From positions 12,494 through 76,493 of the forward strand of contig KN884753.1 of NCBI GenBank assembly GCA_000934455.1: DNA of 64,000 nt, written 5' to 3'. The DNA is from Apostichopus parvimensis (lineage: Eukaryota > Echinodermata > Holothuroidea > Aspidochirotida > Stichopodidae). Both the position numbers and the translations under genes were made by a program. A model generated the notes under the pieces. It worked only from the letters and a program-made list of their open reading frames with translations. It had not been told where the DNA came from and did not search any database. Positions 53,733 to 64,000 of this stretch are shown here, piece after piece; the first letter of the stretch is position 1; the number at the start of each line of letters is the position of its first letter.

Positions 53733-56173
53733 TATTTATATACACTTATTATACGTATGCAGTAATTCAAGCCATCAACATGGAAATTCTGCGTTGATCT
53801 TGTTTGCGGAAAGCAGTTGTTTGTAAAAGCAGGTGTAAATGAACAAAGACAATGTTGAGCCTAAATATAATACAACGAACCATTCCCGTCTGCCCATTTT
53901 ATCTCACCTACACAAATCGCGCAGCTTAAAATCGAGGGCGCATATTCATTACGTTTTGATCTCGATGGTTGCCTATACGTCAGAATGATACGAGGTAATG
54001 TTACACTTTTTCTCCTTTAAACTATAAATCAAAATTGGAATTAGTGGCGCTGTTCTCTTTTGGGGTGCAGATCCGTTTATATATATACGTCTCTGTTGGG
54101 GTGTTTTGTGATATATATATATTGTACTGATTAAACACCAAAATCAAATGTCATCAAGTCAAAATTCTAGGCACTTCTCCGAACAACTCACATTCCGAGA
54201 CAGAAGACAAACTGTTGAGAAATTAATCGACATTACGATCAAAAAGAAATTTGGAGATAAAAAGTTTGAAATTTCCAACGTCTCATTTGGGTCACTGTAG
54301 CATCTAGGGAAGTTTGTGTGAACCTTTTTATAAATTTATCCTATGGAGCACAATCTTGCAGTTGTTATTTTTCCCCTCTAATATAAGTGTGGATAGAGCA
54401 GTTCTTTATTTTAATCAATATGACGACATGTATATGAGAATGAAGGTCGCGGATTGCCACAAACGCAGCAGAAAATGGGGGAAAGTGATGACACAAGTTT
54501 GACTTAGTGTTGCTAACAACTCAAATTAACTTAACTTTGTAAAAAGTTGAATAACTTTATTATTTTGGATGACCAGACTACGGGCAAAATCTTGGGCTCG
54601 GAGAAAGCCCGCAGTCCTCCAGTGATTAGACTATTTCGAAGTCAGTTTGGTGTTCACCTGAATGTTCAAATGTATATAGTAAACAAAAATATCCAAAAAG
54701 AAGGTCAAAGGTTAGAAGATTCTTTGTGCTTCCAATGCATTTTGGCTGATGTAGCCATTAATTTGATTAATTGCTATTTCTTTATTATGTTATTCTGTAT
54801 TAAATACTATGTTTTTACAGTTACTGAACATCAGATCGGTGCAAATAAAACTAGAAGAAGAAATTGATTGAAACGGACCGACTTGAGGCAATATCTTTTT
54901 CAGCGTCAACCGTAAGGAGGGGACTACATGCTCCCATTCCGTGGGCAGTAATAAATTACTGAACGCAAACATTTTCATGTATGGACTAGTGGAGTTTCCA
55001 TGCTGAAGACGAATTATTCCATCCTTCACTGGTATATTTTGTTTTGCTTGTTTTCTGGGAAACCTACGGAGTGGTTTAGAAGTACTTTCAAGCAACACTC
55101 ATTTAAACACTTGAGTGTCTTACTTTTGATCCAAATGAGAAAATCTTATCACAACTGATCTCTGGCAATGGTGATACTATACTTTATTTTCTTTCCATCG
55201 ACCACCATAGAAGAAACACGTGTCTCGCTTGACTTGAGTTTCGTTTGTCAGAATGGGATGGTTCGGTTGTGCCGTTTGGCCGTGACGTGTTTGGATCCCG
55301 CATGGCGGGTCACGTAAAAAGCACACGTGTCGAGCTTCGCAGGCAATCGGAGACCGTATATAAACAAAACACAACAAAGAGAATGATAAATTTCAACGCA
55401 TCATTAATGCCTCACTTATTTGAATATTAGTTGAGCTACTGTGGGATCAGCTAATGAGTTGAAGAAGTCGGTCATTTACTAAACGAAATCATTTCTAATT
55501 TTCTTCAAAACTCGACATGATTCTACAGACCAATTCGGGTTTTCTTCGATGACGTATAATGTTGGTAAAATGCTCAGCACATTAATTTCGAAGGTGGCAA
55601 AAGTATGCTATCATAGATCTCCCGGCTATTGACTTCCAAGACATGATACTCACCTTAGGTTAAATAATACAGTACTCGACTACCAGGAATCATGTCTGCA
55701 GCGAGCTTCAATCGATTGGCGTTCCATACGTTGTACACATGGCGAAATGGTATTTGACAGTTTCAAAAACACACGTATACATACATTGATGAATATAGCG
55801 TTACCGCTACCTAGTACGATACATACAGCGAGTACACATGCATTTTGGTCTGACATATGTTGTACTACATTGAATCGCAGTGTAGGCCTGCAAGTGTTTT
55901 CCTACATGTACAGAGTATAGGCCTAGGTACCGGTAATGTATCGCTCGTATAACCAGGTTTCAACTTGAGTCAGATCACATCATAGGCTACCTGGCTGAGC
56001 TTTTACTTTGCATTAACTGGTTATAATTGTGCAGGCGGCAATTTATGTGATTAGTGTTCTTCGTGCAACCTAGGAACATTTCAGCGCGAAATATAGCCAG
56101 TATAGTCTAACTGAAGAAAATAATCCCAGATATCTCGAGGCAAGTCTGTCATACAAGCAGTTGGATTGGTGCA
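53733..56173. other. Sequence upstream of malectin, no other gene recognised
   Basis: No exon with a recognisable domain. The last few hundred bases before the malectin ATG are expected to hold its promoter and 5' UTR, but I see no TATA box or other site that decides a start. Confidence 0.4.
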
Positions 56174-56518
56174 ATGGATCGTCAGATTTGGTGCATATGT
56201 ATTCCTTTTATTGGTCTAACTTTTTTATGTTTCTCGAGCGGGGCCCCTGAAGTTATCTTTGCCGTCAATTGTGGGGGACCTGAACACATAGACGTTAATG
56301 GGGTACACTATCAGGCGGATTTCAACCGCATAGGTACCCCGTCTGACTATGGTAAAGCCCTAAACATTCAAAGAGTGCCCTTACAAGATGCAATCTTATA
56401 TCAAACAGAACGCTATCACGTAGACACGTTTAGTTACTCGATTCCCGTTGAAGATGATGGTGACTATGTACTGGTGCTGAAGTTTTCAGAAGTTTGGTTT
56501 GCAGCTCGATCAGAGAAG
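56174..56518 (+). CDS. mlec: Malectin, exon 1 (signal peptide and first part of the carbohydrate-binding domain)
   Basis: Malectin is an ER membrane lectin that binds diglucosylated N-glycans and helps oligosaccharyltransferase-linked quality control. This exon starts with a signal peptide (MDRQIWCICIPFIGLTFLCF). It then enters the malectin domain with EVIFAVNCGGPEHIDVNGVH, the characteristic AVNxGG start, and SDYGKALNI, ILYQTERYHVDTFSYSIP and DGDYVLVLKFSEVWFAARSE. These match the vertebrate protein closely, including the aromatic QTERY segment near the sugar site. The exon ends SEK|GTACTA in phase 0, where the vertebrate protein continues with VFDVRLNG, and the local read-through is clearly intronic. 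The remaining exons were not found before 64000 and lie outside the window. Confidence 0.9.
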
Positions 56519-58489
56519 GTACTATGTGATTGTGATAAATGTGAATGTCTATGGGTTAATCATACCTACTGTAGGCTGTTGCATTTGCAATGCCTGTTGC
56601 CCTACCCTAACGGCTACTGCATTTAACTTGAGTTTAAGGCTTTAGGCCTAGCTTAGGTTTGACTTTTACTACAAACATACAGTAGCCTAGTACTAGTAGG
56701 CATAGGCTAGTCTACACATCCTAACCGTTAGGATTCATGATATTGATAAGATGACCTGATGTCTGGACCAGTCCCCAGAATAAAAGTGTCCCTGGAAGAA
56801 TTGTTCCTGGATTAAATGTAGGGCCTACTGACCCAGGAATATCCTCAAATATGTAAAATGTCTCTGAATAATTTTAATGCTAGTGCTACATGATTGTCCC
56901 ATTCTTAGAAACAGCTGGGTTTCTACTTTGTTTAGTATGATTTGGGGATGTTTAAACTAGACTTAGTTTGGAATTATTGTTACTATAATTATTATTGTGC
57001 CATTTTGAGATGTAAGTGAACACATTCATACTGCATCATACCCGCCAACTGTGTAACTTTTTAATTACCGTGACTGTTGCTGTTTGGTTATATTGCAAAA
57101 CAGTTGTTCCAATATTTGGAAACATTCAACAGAAAATAGCTTTCATTGCCCATATCAATAGATTCATGAAGGGATCAGTTTATTATCATTACTATTTTAG
57201 AAGTGACTTTTATCTGTATACAGGATTTTGCTTGCTTGCTTTGTGAATGAAATACAAGACCTTGTGGAGGAGAAACGGTTGCAAAATTAAGTACAACTTT
57301 TACATATGTGGTGAGCTTATCAAGAAACACACTGACATTAGTTATCTATTAAGGTCATGAACATTACGTCCTAAATTAAAAGAAAATAACAGTTTTGCGG
57401 ACATGAACGTCACATACATCTCCTTACTGAATAGTTCGCTACAATCTGGAGATCATCATAGTGATGTCATACACTGACCTGAGTGCTGGTCAAGGTCATT
57501 GTAGTGTTCTTCTTTAAGCATCAGCATGTTTGGATGGAGTAAGTAGCATTGTGGAGTGAATGATGGCTCACTTTTAAAGGTGATGTCAGTTCAGTGCAGG
57601 TAAGTCTGCTCTTTTTTATGAGGTTTCATAATTGTTGCACCCTTCTTATCTCCTGGGATGTCCAATTAATGTCCCTGGACGTCCAATTAATGTCCCCATC
57701 CTCTGGACAAGAGTGTATCTCAGTATCTGACCTCTTTCTTAAATACTGAGGGAGGTGAAGGCACCATCAAGTGCTGCAGTGCAGCCATGACCCCCAAAAA
57801 TTGGTTTGTTTACAAACCAGTGTTAAAATCATACCCAAAGCTACAGTAAAGCCCTATATACTGTATGCTAATTGATGAACCAGATATACCAAATCTCCAC
57901 TTAGCAGCACTTGCTTTTGAATTGGTCCATCTGAGGGTTTCGTCTTTGGTATCAGCCTTAGGACTTCGAACGAGGACACCTGATGGTTGGAAATTCTAAC
58001 CTCTACACCAGGCTTTTAACCAGACTTAATTGCTGGCTATTTGCACGTATGGTCCAATTAGTATTTCTCAAACGATGTTAGTATGATAAAGTTGGTCATA
58101 CATTTAATCAGATAAGGTGTGCTGAGATCTTGGGCTGCACAGTGATTGGGAGTCTGTGGGCTTCACAGGATGACATTTTATTTGAATGAATGAAATAATT
58201 TATCCTGTTCAAAGTCTTAAGGATGATGCAAGAAGGAAACACTTTCTGAGAGGTAAGACAGCACAGAGTGTGTTTTCTGTGCTGACTCAAATGGGCCCAG
58301 AATAGGGGAGCAGGTAAGTGGGTCTCTAGGAAGAGAAACCAAGATGAAATGAATCTTCCCGGTTCAGTAAGTAAAACATCTCACTGATGCCTGTTATTAA
58401 AACAACTATAGGACTGTGGGACAAAGAGTTCACACCAGGGACATTTGATGTGAGGAGATACAATAGCACTCCCTGCTATGCAGACACTT

Positions 58490-59031
58490 TAGTTTAAACT
58501 CAGACATCCATGACCATTTTACAAGACACTCGAGTAATTTACATTTGTATAGTATCCGCTCTAACATTCAAAAAAAATCTTTCAGTTTCTCAGGTACCCA
58601 ATTATGGAATTATCTTGATAACACGGTTAAAAATGTCCCATCACTTGCAATCTTTTCTAAAAATCTGAAGCATTTACTTTTATCCAATTACTGAACAGTT
58701 TAAGTTGGCTAAGGTAATACATATTTTTGGGTTTTTTCTTTTCATTTTTTTCTTTTTTGTCATTACGTATATGATAATTCTTTAAATTGTATAACGTTAT
58801 CTTGTGTATATAACGTAAGTACAGTTACATGGTTTATTTGTGTGTGCAACCTTTGTTTTATTGCATGCATTGTTCATTATATTTTTTCTTTTCTTATTGT
58901 CTTTGTACAGGGGGTCTGCCTCGTAAGAGCCTCGGCTTTCTCAGACCTCCTCCACTTGTCACATACATTTTCTCCTATTATTGTGTTATATATTTTGAAT
59001 GTGGAAACAAATAAATGAAATGAAATGAAAT
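58490..59031 (+). mobile_element. LINE 3' end (CR1/L2/Jockey-like)
   Basis: An open frame at 58509-58694 reads HDHFTRHSSNLHLYSIRSN then KKSFSFSGTQLWNYLDNTV and PSLAIFSKNLKHLLLSNY, then stops. The FSFSGxxLWN...SLxxFxKxLKxLL pattern is the usual C-terminus of Jockey/CR1/L2-group reverse transcriptases. A 3' UTR follows, with CTCAGACCTCCTCC, and the element ends in a short (ATGAA)n tail (59012-59031) typical of such LINEs. It is strongly 5'-truncated. Its family differs from the L1/Tx1-type copies at 8.8 and 16.3 kb. Confidence 0.75.
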
Positions 59032-62000
59032 AGCACTGTGGTCCAAATACCATCCAATGTATTTACAGGATGCCCTGGGGTTTAAAATCAATTTATCCTG
59101 CTTCAAAATTTGCCAAAAACCAAGTACAGTATGTGAGGTCTGACACTGATCTATAATGTGAACCCTGCCTAACAGTTACCTTTAAGCTGGTATTTGTATT
59201 AAGTATCTTATCATATGAAGTTGATACCTTGATCAACAGTTTTGCAACAAGTCTAGCAAAGTTTGACTTCCAATTCAATTTCACTATATACTGTAGCCTA
59301 ATTTACAAGAAACAATCGCACCGCTGATAACCTGTATCATTATCAAAGTTAATAATGAAAACACACACTAGAGATTTCCATATACAATATTCCTCGAAAT
59401 TTCAAAACCATGCATAGTTACAGTAGGTATGTATAATTGTGAAACCTCTTGGTACTGTACTTTTCAGTTGATGGTATTCTGAGGTGAAACACTGTTGACT
59501 TACAATATTACAGATGATGATGATAGTACAAGGAAGGACAGGTTAATGAATTGTTGCTGGTATTACTGACAGGTATTTACTTTCACTCTGTGGTTCAAAT
59601 CTTTGTGTTTCGCTACTACTGGATCCTTTATTAGAGCCAGACACACAGAAGTACCAAATTCATTCCAAGCAAAGTTTGCAGTTTGTAAACAGACTGTCTA
59701 CTTCATGAATACTGCAGATGCTGGCAGTTGGTGGATAAGTTTACTGTCATGGATAATTAGGTTCTGTACAGGAAAGATTGGATAGTTGATGCAGGGTCAA
59801 CCGATGTGTTTTGCACTTTCCATTTGACCTACGGTCACTGCTCTCGCAACTAACTAAAAACTTTATTAGAGCGTAGGACTCGTAGGAGTGTACAGAGTAA
59901 TTTAAGTATCATCTTTATTTTTGACCTGGACTATGCTCGTAAGAAAGAAAATTGTCATCTTCTGTATGATCAAAGTTGAGGCCTTTCTGCCCCTCTGTTT
60001 GCATCGTACCTAGTCCCTACAGTACCCCCCTCCACCCCCTCCCCCCCAAGACATCCTTTTGTCCTTTCTTACCCTCTTCTCCATGTGGGAACAACCTCCA
60101 GATTCCAGAAGAACCTCCAGAAAAATTTGTTTTAAAACATAAGCAAAGTTGATGCTAAAAATTTGGAGCAATTTTAATTCATGACTGTGAGAGTTGGAAC
60201 TCATTTTTCATAAGTCACTGATATGAAATGAACACAAAGAGTTTTGTATATGTATACATGTACATACTGTATGTGGTGTAGTGAAAGTAAAATACATTCG
60301 GGAACAGTTAAGTTGTCACGCAATGTCCATTTGTGTATTATTTTATGATCAAAGATGTCATGAAGCCTGTACATGCCATTCTTACAACTTATAGTATAAA
60401 ACCCTATTTCACTTTCCACTGAAATTGTACATTTATTACCCTTTACTGTTATTTCATGGGGTGTTTTTTAAATTAAAAAAGAACTATTGCAGAATTATCA
60501 TTTAGACAAAGTGCAGTGTGTACTGTATATTTATGTACAAATAATATTTATATGCTACTGAGTCTTCTATCTTTACTTTCACCTAACATTGTCGATGGAA
60601 CAGGAGAAAACCAGGAGTTTGTTTTACCAAATGACCATTATGTGTCCAAAAAATAATCAATGCACAATAAAAAAAAAAAAAATTCACTTACTGTACAGTA
60701 GGTCTGTTATTAATGAGACGTTGAAATATTGAGAATTTTGTGGACAATAGTGTGTTTAGGCTTAAAATTCAAAGTTTGAAATGAAAACTGCTCATACATG
60801 CACAGGAAAGGCCTTATAGCAAGGTCAGATCTACGGGACAGTAAATATGACAGGGCTGGTCATGTAGTCATTGTGCTCCCCCATTCTGTACTCCCCCCCC
60901 CCCCACGTCCACTCTCCCAGATTTTGCGCAACCATACATATACTGTATATAATGCTGTTTACATTACAAGAGAGTTTAATGATTGTAACCCCGCAAACTG
61001 TATGTTTTTTTACAGTACAGAACTGCAGTACTCTGTATACAGTATAACAAGTTTCCAATGCAGTTGAATTTCCCAGACATTCAGTTTTGCTTCCTGCTTT
61101 TGAAGGAAGGCACATAATTACTAATGTATTGTTATTACAGTACTTAGCAGTAAGTCAGCACTACAGAGTAATAACATGCGTTGGATCCAATTACACAAAC
61201 TAGTTGTTTATCTTGCAAAATTTAACAAACACGACACCCGGGCAGAAAGTGAAAGACACAGTGAGAACAAAGCCATTTACAATATTTCTGCAAAATTCTT
61301 TCAAATATTCCATCATTGATTGGATAAGCACACCATTGGATTTATAAATGTCATTTTTTTTGTACACGTGTATCAGTGAACTGTACATTACAGTATGTTG
61401 TTTAAGGTTTTAACACAAAGGATATTAACATAGAAAAGTGAAAGCTGATAACCTGCCTATACTTATGTAGTAATTTCAAAGGATCCCAACATTACAGTAG
61501 TTGATAGATAGAGTACATACAGTACAGTAGTTAGTCATTAGTATTTGGGTTGAAAAATTTGATTGAGCATTAATTAGCGACAGGAAAAAATAAAACACTA
61601 TAGGAACTATGTTAATATCCATATATATTGATTCCTGCTGTGAAACCAAAACTACTGTATACAGTACAGTATGTATATACTGCAGGTCTGTGTGTGACCA
61701 TGGAGTTAGAAGTGTCTCTACTTACTCCATGGTGTGACAAAGCCTGGTTGATATTTTATAATTACACAAAGACTTATAGTATTGCGAATAAAGTCTTTAA
61801 ATTCCTATTAAATCATGTTAATCATATCAATCAATCCTTGAAATGTGATACATTTGAAATCTTTTCTTTCATTAGGAGGAGATTTAAGACAAGAGGTTCT
61901 AAGGCAACTGCAGACTTACACAACACTAACTGTATACAGTAGTGTACTTGAATGATTGATCGCTTAAATTGTTTGTTATAAATTATGTAAAACTTATCAC

Positions 62001-63025
62001 ATCAATTGTTGTGTACAATGCAAGTGCTATGAAGTACTGTACTTAGTACAGTACTTAGTGCAATACTCCAAGTGAGTGTTTTCTCTGAACACAGGTTGGC
62101 CTAGTGTAGTGTTACAAAACAAGACATAATCTTTGTTACCTTACAAATGCATCAGCTTCTTTAAAATTTGTTACATTATATACATATTTTGATAAGCTTT
62201 GTTACATGCATTTTGTCTACTATTTAAAAAATTATAAAAAATTGTTGAATTTCAAAGGGCAAGCTGGGAAACTTGAAAATTGCTTGTTAGCTTTGCTGGT
62301 CATACATTTGAAATTTTTCTTTTATTATTAGCAGCCAGTGTTCCCTTGTATGGATTTCCTCAAAATGTAATGTTTTTTGGTAGAAAAATATATTATATAT
62401 ACTGCATAAATTTTTGCTCTGTTCATAGACAAATGATTTATATCATATTGCAGAGAGAAAGGAAATCATTTTCAGCTCAATTGTCTTAATATCATGATCA
62501 TAGGCTATGCTGTTGCCAGATTTTACAAAATATCTTCAAATTAGAAAAATCCATCTTTGTGACTTTGACATCCAAAAGGATATTAGGATGTGGTTTTTGA
62601 CAGTTTGCACAGTAACAAAACAGTAAATGTTGTAACACACACATAACATGTATTGCCTGAACATACTTTAATGTTTCCCTAATTTTGCCTTATAATTATT
62701 TATGTTTTGTGCTGTCAACGCTGTAATTCGTCTAGGACTAAGAGCTAAGTGAAGCTATGATCTTTGCTTAAATTCAGACCTTTTTGGCGTTATTGATATT
62801 AGAGAATATCGTTCTTCTCCTTTATGTAATTGACTTAACCATTTCATAAATATGCACCATTGAAACACCTGGTACAACGTGTCCTTGTTAATGATTCACC
62901 TAAATTGTTTACTGAAAGTTCTCAAATGTTTGTCCGGTATAGTTTTAATTTATCTTTAGAGCAGCCACTGCCAGCGTGCAGCAGAACTCTTTCTTCATGT
63001 AATGTCATGTACCATTGTGTGTGCT

Positions 63026-63363
63026 GGAGTGTACTAGGAGTATTGTGTACTAGGAGTACTGTGTACTAGGAGTACACGTACTAGGAGTACTATGTACTAG
63101 GAGACTGTGTACTAGGAGTACTGTGTACTAGGAGACTGTGTACTAGGAGTACTGTGTACTAGGAGTACTATGTACTAGGAGACTGTGTACTAGGAGTACT
63201 GTGTAGTGTGTACTAGGAGAACTGTGTACTAGGAGTACTGTGTACTAGGAGTACTATGTACTAGGAGACTGTGTGTACTAGGAGTACTGTGTAGTGTGTA
63301 CTAGGAGTACTGTGTAGTGTGTACTAGGAGTACCGTGTACCAGGAGTACCGTGTACTAGGAGA
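63026..63363 (+). repeat. Minisatellite of GTACTAGGAGTACTGT units
   Basis: About 20 units of 14-18 bp built on GTGTACTAGGAGTACT, with variants lacking the second GTACT and occasional TGTAGTGTGT inserts. The unit is itself nearly palindromic (AGTACT, GTAC). It lies in the malectin intron. Confidence 0.95.
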
Positions 63364-63436
63364 TTGGCTGCTTTGAGTAGTGGTTCGTTACTTATGGAAG
63401 GATCTGCTGTATTAAAGAGCTCATGTCTGCATTCTA

Positions 63437-63690
63437 TGTATGTATGTATGTATTTTAGATCCTCCTGCAAGCAGGAACTCGCGAAGAAGCCTCATTGGCT
63501 TATCCAAGCCGCAAGCTGACCGAAGTCAGTCTCGTACATTCGTATTTAACATCCATGATTATGAATTGTCAATCGTCAACAACTCTGTAACTGGACGACA
63601 TACTGTACATTGATCTTGGAGTGACTCGAACAGGGACCTTATGATTGGAAGGCACCGGCATTAACCACTGAGCTAACACTGATTGTATTT
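63437..63690 (-). mobile_element. tRNA-derived SINE, copy 2
   Basis: Full-length match to 42432-42660. On the - strand the head is GTTAGCTCAGTGGTTAATGC (A box) and CCCTGTTCGAGTCACTCC (B box, intact here). The 3' end runs into an (ATAC)n-type tail on the - strand (63437-63453). The better-preserved B box suggests it is the younger or better-kept copy. Confidence 0.85.
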
Positions 63691-64000
63691 TCTCAATCTG
63701 ATGTCCATTGTCTGATGTAATATTCAACCGGTACAGATATAAGACCACAGCAACTGATAAAATTAGACATAAATGTCAAAGGCTGACAAGCCAGTTGGAA
63801 CAATTTTCTAAAACCTGCTAATTGCCTCTCTATACTGTCCTCACGTACTGTGCTTCAAAGCACTGATACTGACAGTATGTACAGTTCCTAACCTTGATCC
63901 GATAGAAACATACAGTAGTATGCATATACGGTCATGCTGTCACTGCAAAGCATTCAAGCATGGCATGATTTCACAATTTTATAAAACATTTTCCAAACTG

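Larger units (their letters stand above)
56519..64000 (+). other. mlec: First intron of malectin (continues past the window)
   Basis: No second malectin exon is visible up to the end of the window, so the intron is at least 7.4 kb. It contains a LINE 3' end, a minisatellite and a SINE, listed separately. The remaining short open frames show no domains. Confidence 0.6.

Noticed and set aside
1-64000. CRISPR array, bacterial operons or rRNA genes
   Set aside because: Tandem arrays here lack regularly spaced unique spacers, coding is split into exons, and no rRNA-like sequence was seen.

Overview
The window is AT-rich eukaryotic genomic DNA: no operons, phase-1 exons bounded by GT/AG splice sites, several classes of transposable element, many minisatellites and three assembly gaps (22355-22404, 39169-39701, 53574-53732). 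Ig-superfamily receptor exons, a malectin exon, Tx1/L1-like LINEs, a DIRS-like element, tRNA-derived SINEs and diffuse TTGACC-rich dispersed repeats fit a marine invertebrate deuterostome, most likely an echinoderm and perhaps a sea cucumber. That assignment is an inference, not read from a marker gene.

Host genes. (1) A + strand leader exon and V-type Ig exon at 6040-6467. (2) A - strand cluster of Ig-superfamily receptor exons at 24188-31060, containing two tandem-duplicated V-type exons (25911-26234 and 28013-28336), a two-Ig exon (26963-27607), a single Ig-like exon (24751-25101), a transmembrane exon (24188-24339) and a duplicated hydrophobic exon (26810-26887; about 30999-31060). The duplicated V exons are followed by different downstream Ig exons. 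(3) Three paralogous blocks on the - strand (34357-34606, 36413-36647, 50091-50430), each with a micro-exon and a short terminal exon. (4) Exon 1 of malectin on the + strand (56174-56518). The rest of the window to 64000 appears to be its first intron.

Mobile elements, left to right: a candidate inverted-repeat element at 1946-3784; a hairpin related to a repeat at 14.5 kb (6490-6562); a 370-bp satellite in three copies (7041-8152); a nearly complete 5'-truncated Tx1/L1-type LINE (8798-14236) with a 10-bp target duplication and a nested 502-bp hAT-type MITE (10605-11106, 8-bp duplication); a second LINE 3' fragment on the - strand (16295-17990); a 199-bp MITE (20328-20526); a foldback-type element (31119-32648) whose arms are inverted minisatellites, flanked by a perfect 8-bp duplication; a second inverted-array element (39031-39850); a broken DIRS-like tyrosine-recombinase retrotransposon with 82-bp inverted ends (40109-46982) carrying nested SINEs; and a third LINE 3' end plus a SINE in the malectin intron.

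The most interesting items are the foldback element made of minisatellite arms, the duplicated Ig receptor cluster with exchanged downstream exons, and the three micro-exon blocks. The 637-bp repeat lying flush against both sides of the 50-N gap at 22355 looks like unmerged haplotypes rather than biology. The remaining short open frames look like chance ORFs or transposon remnants.
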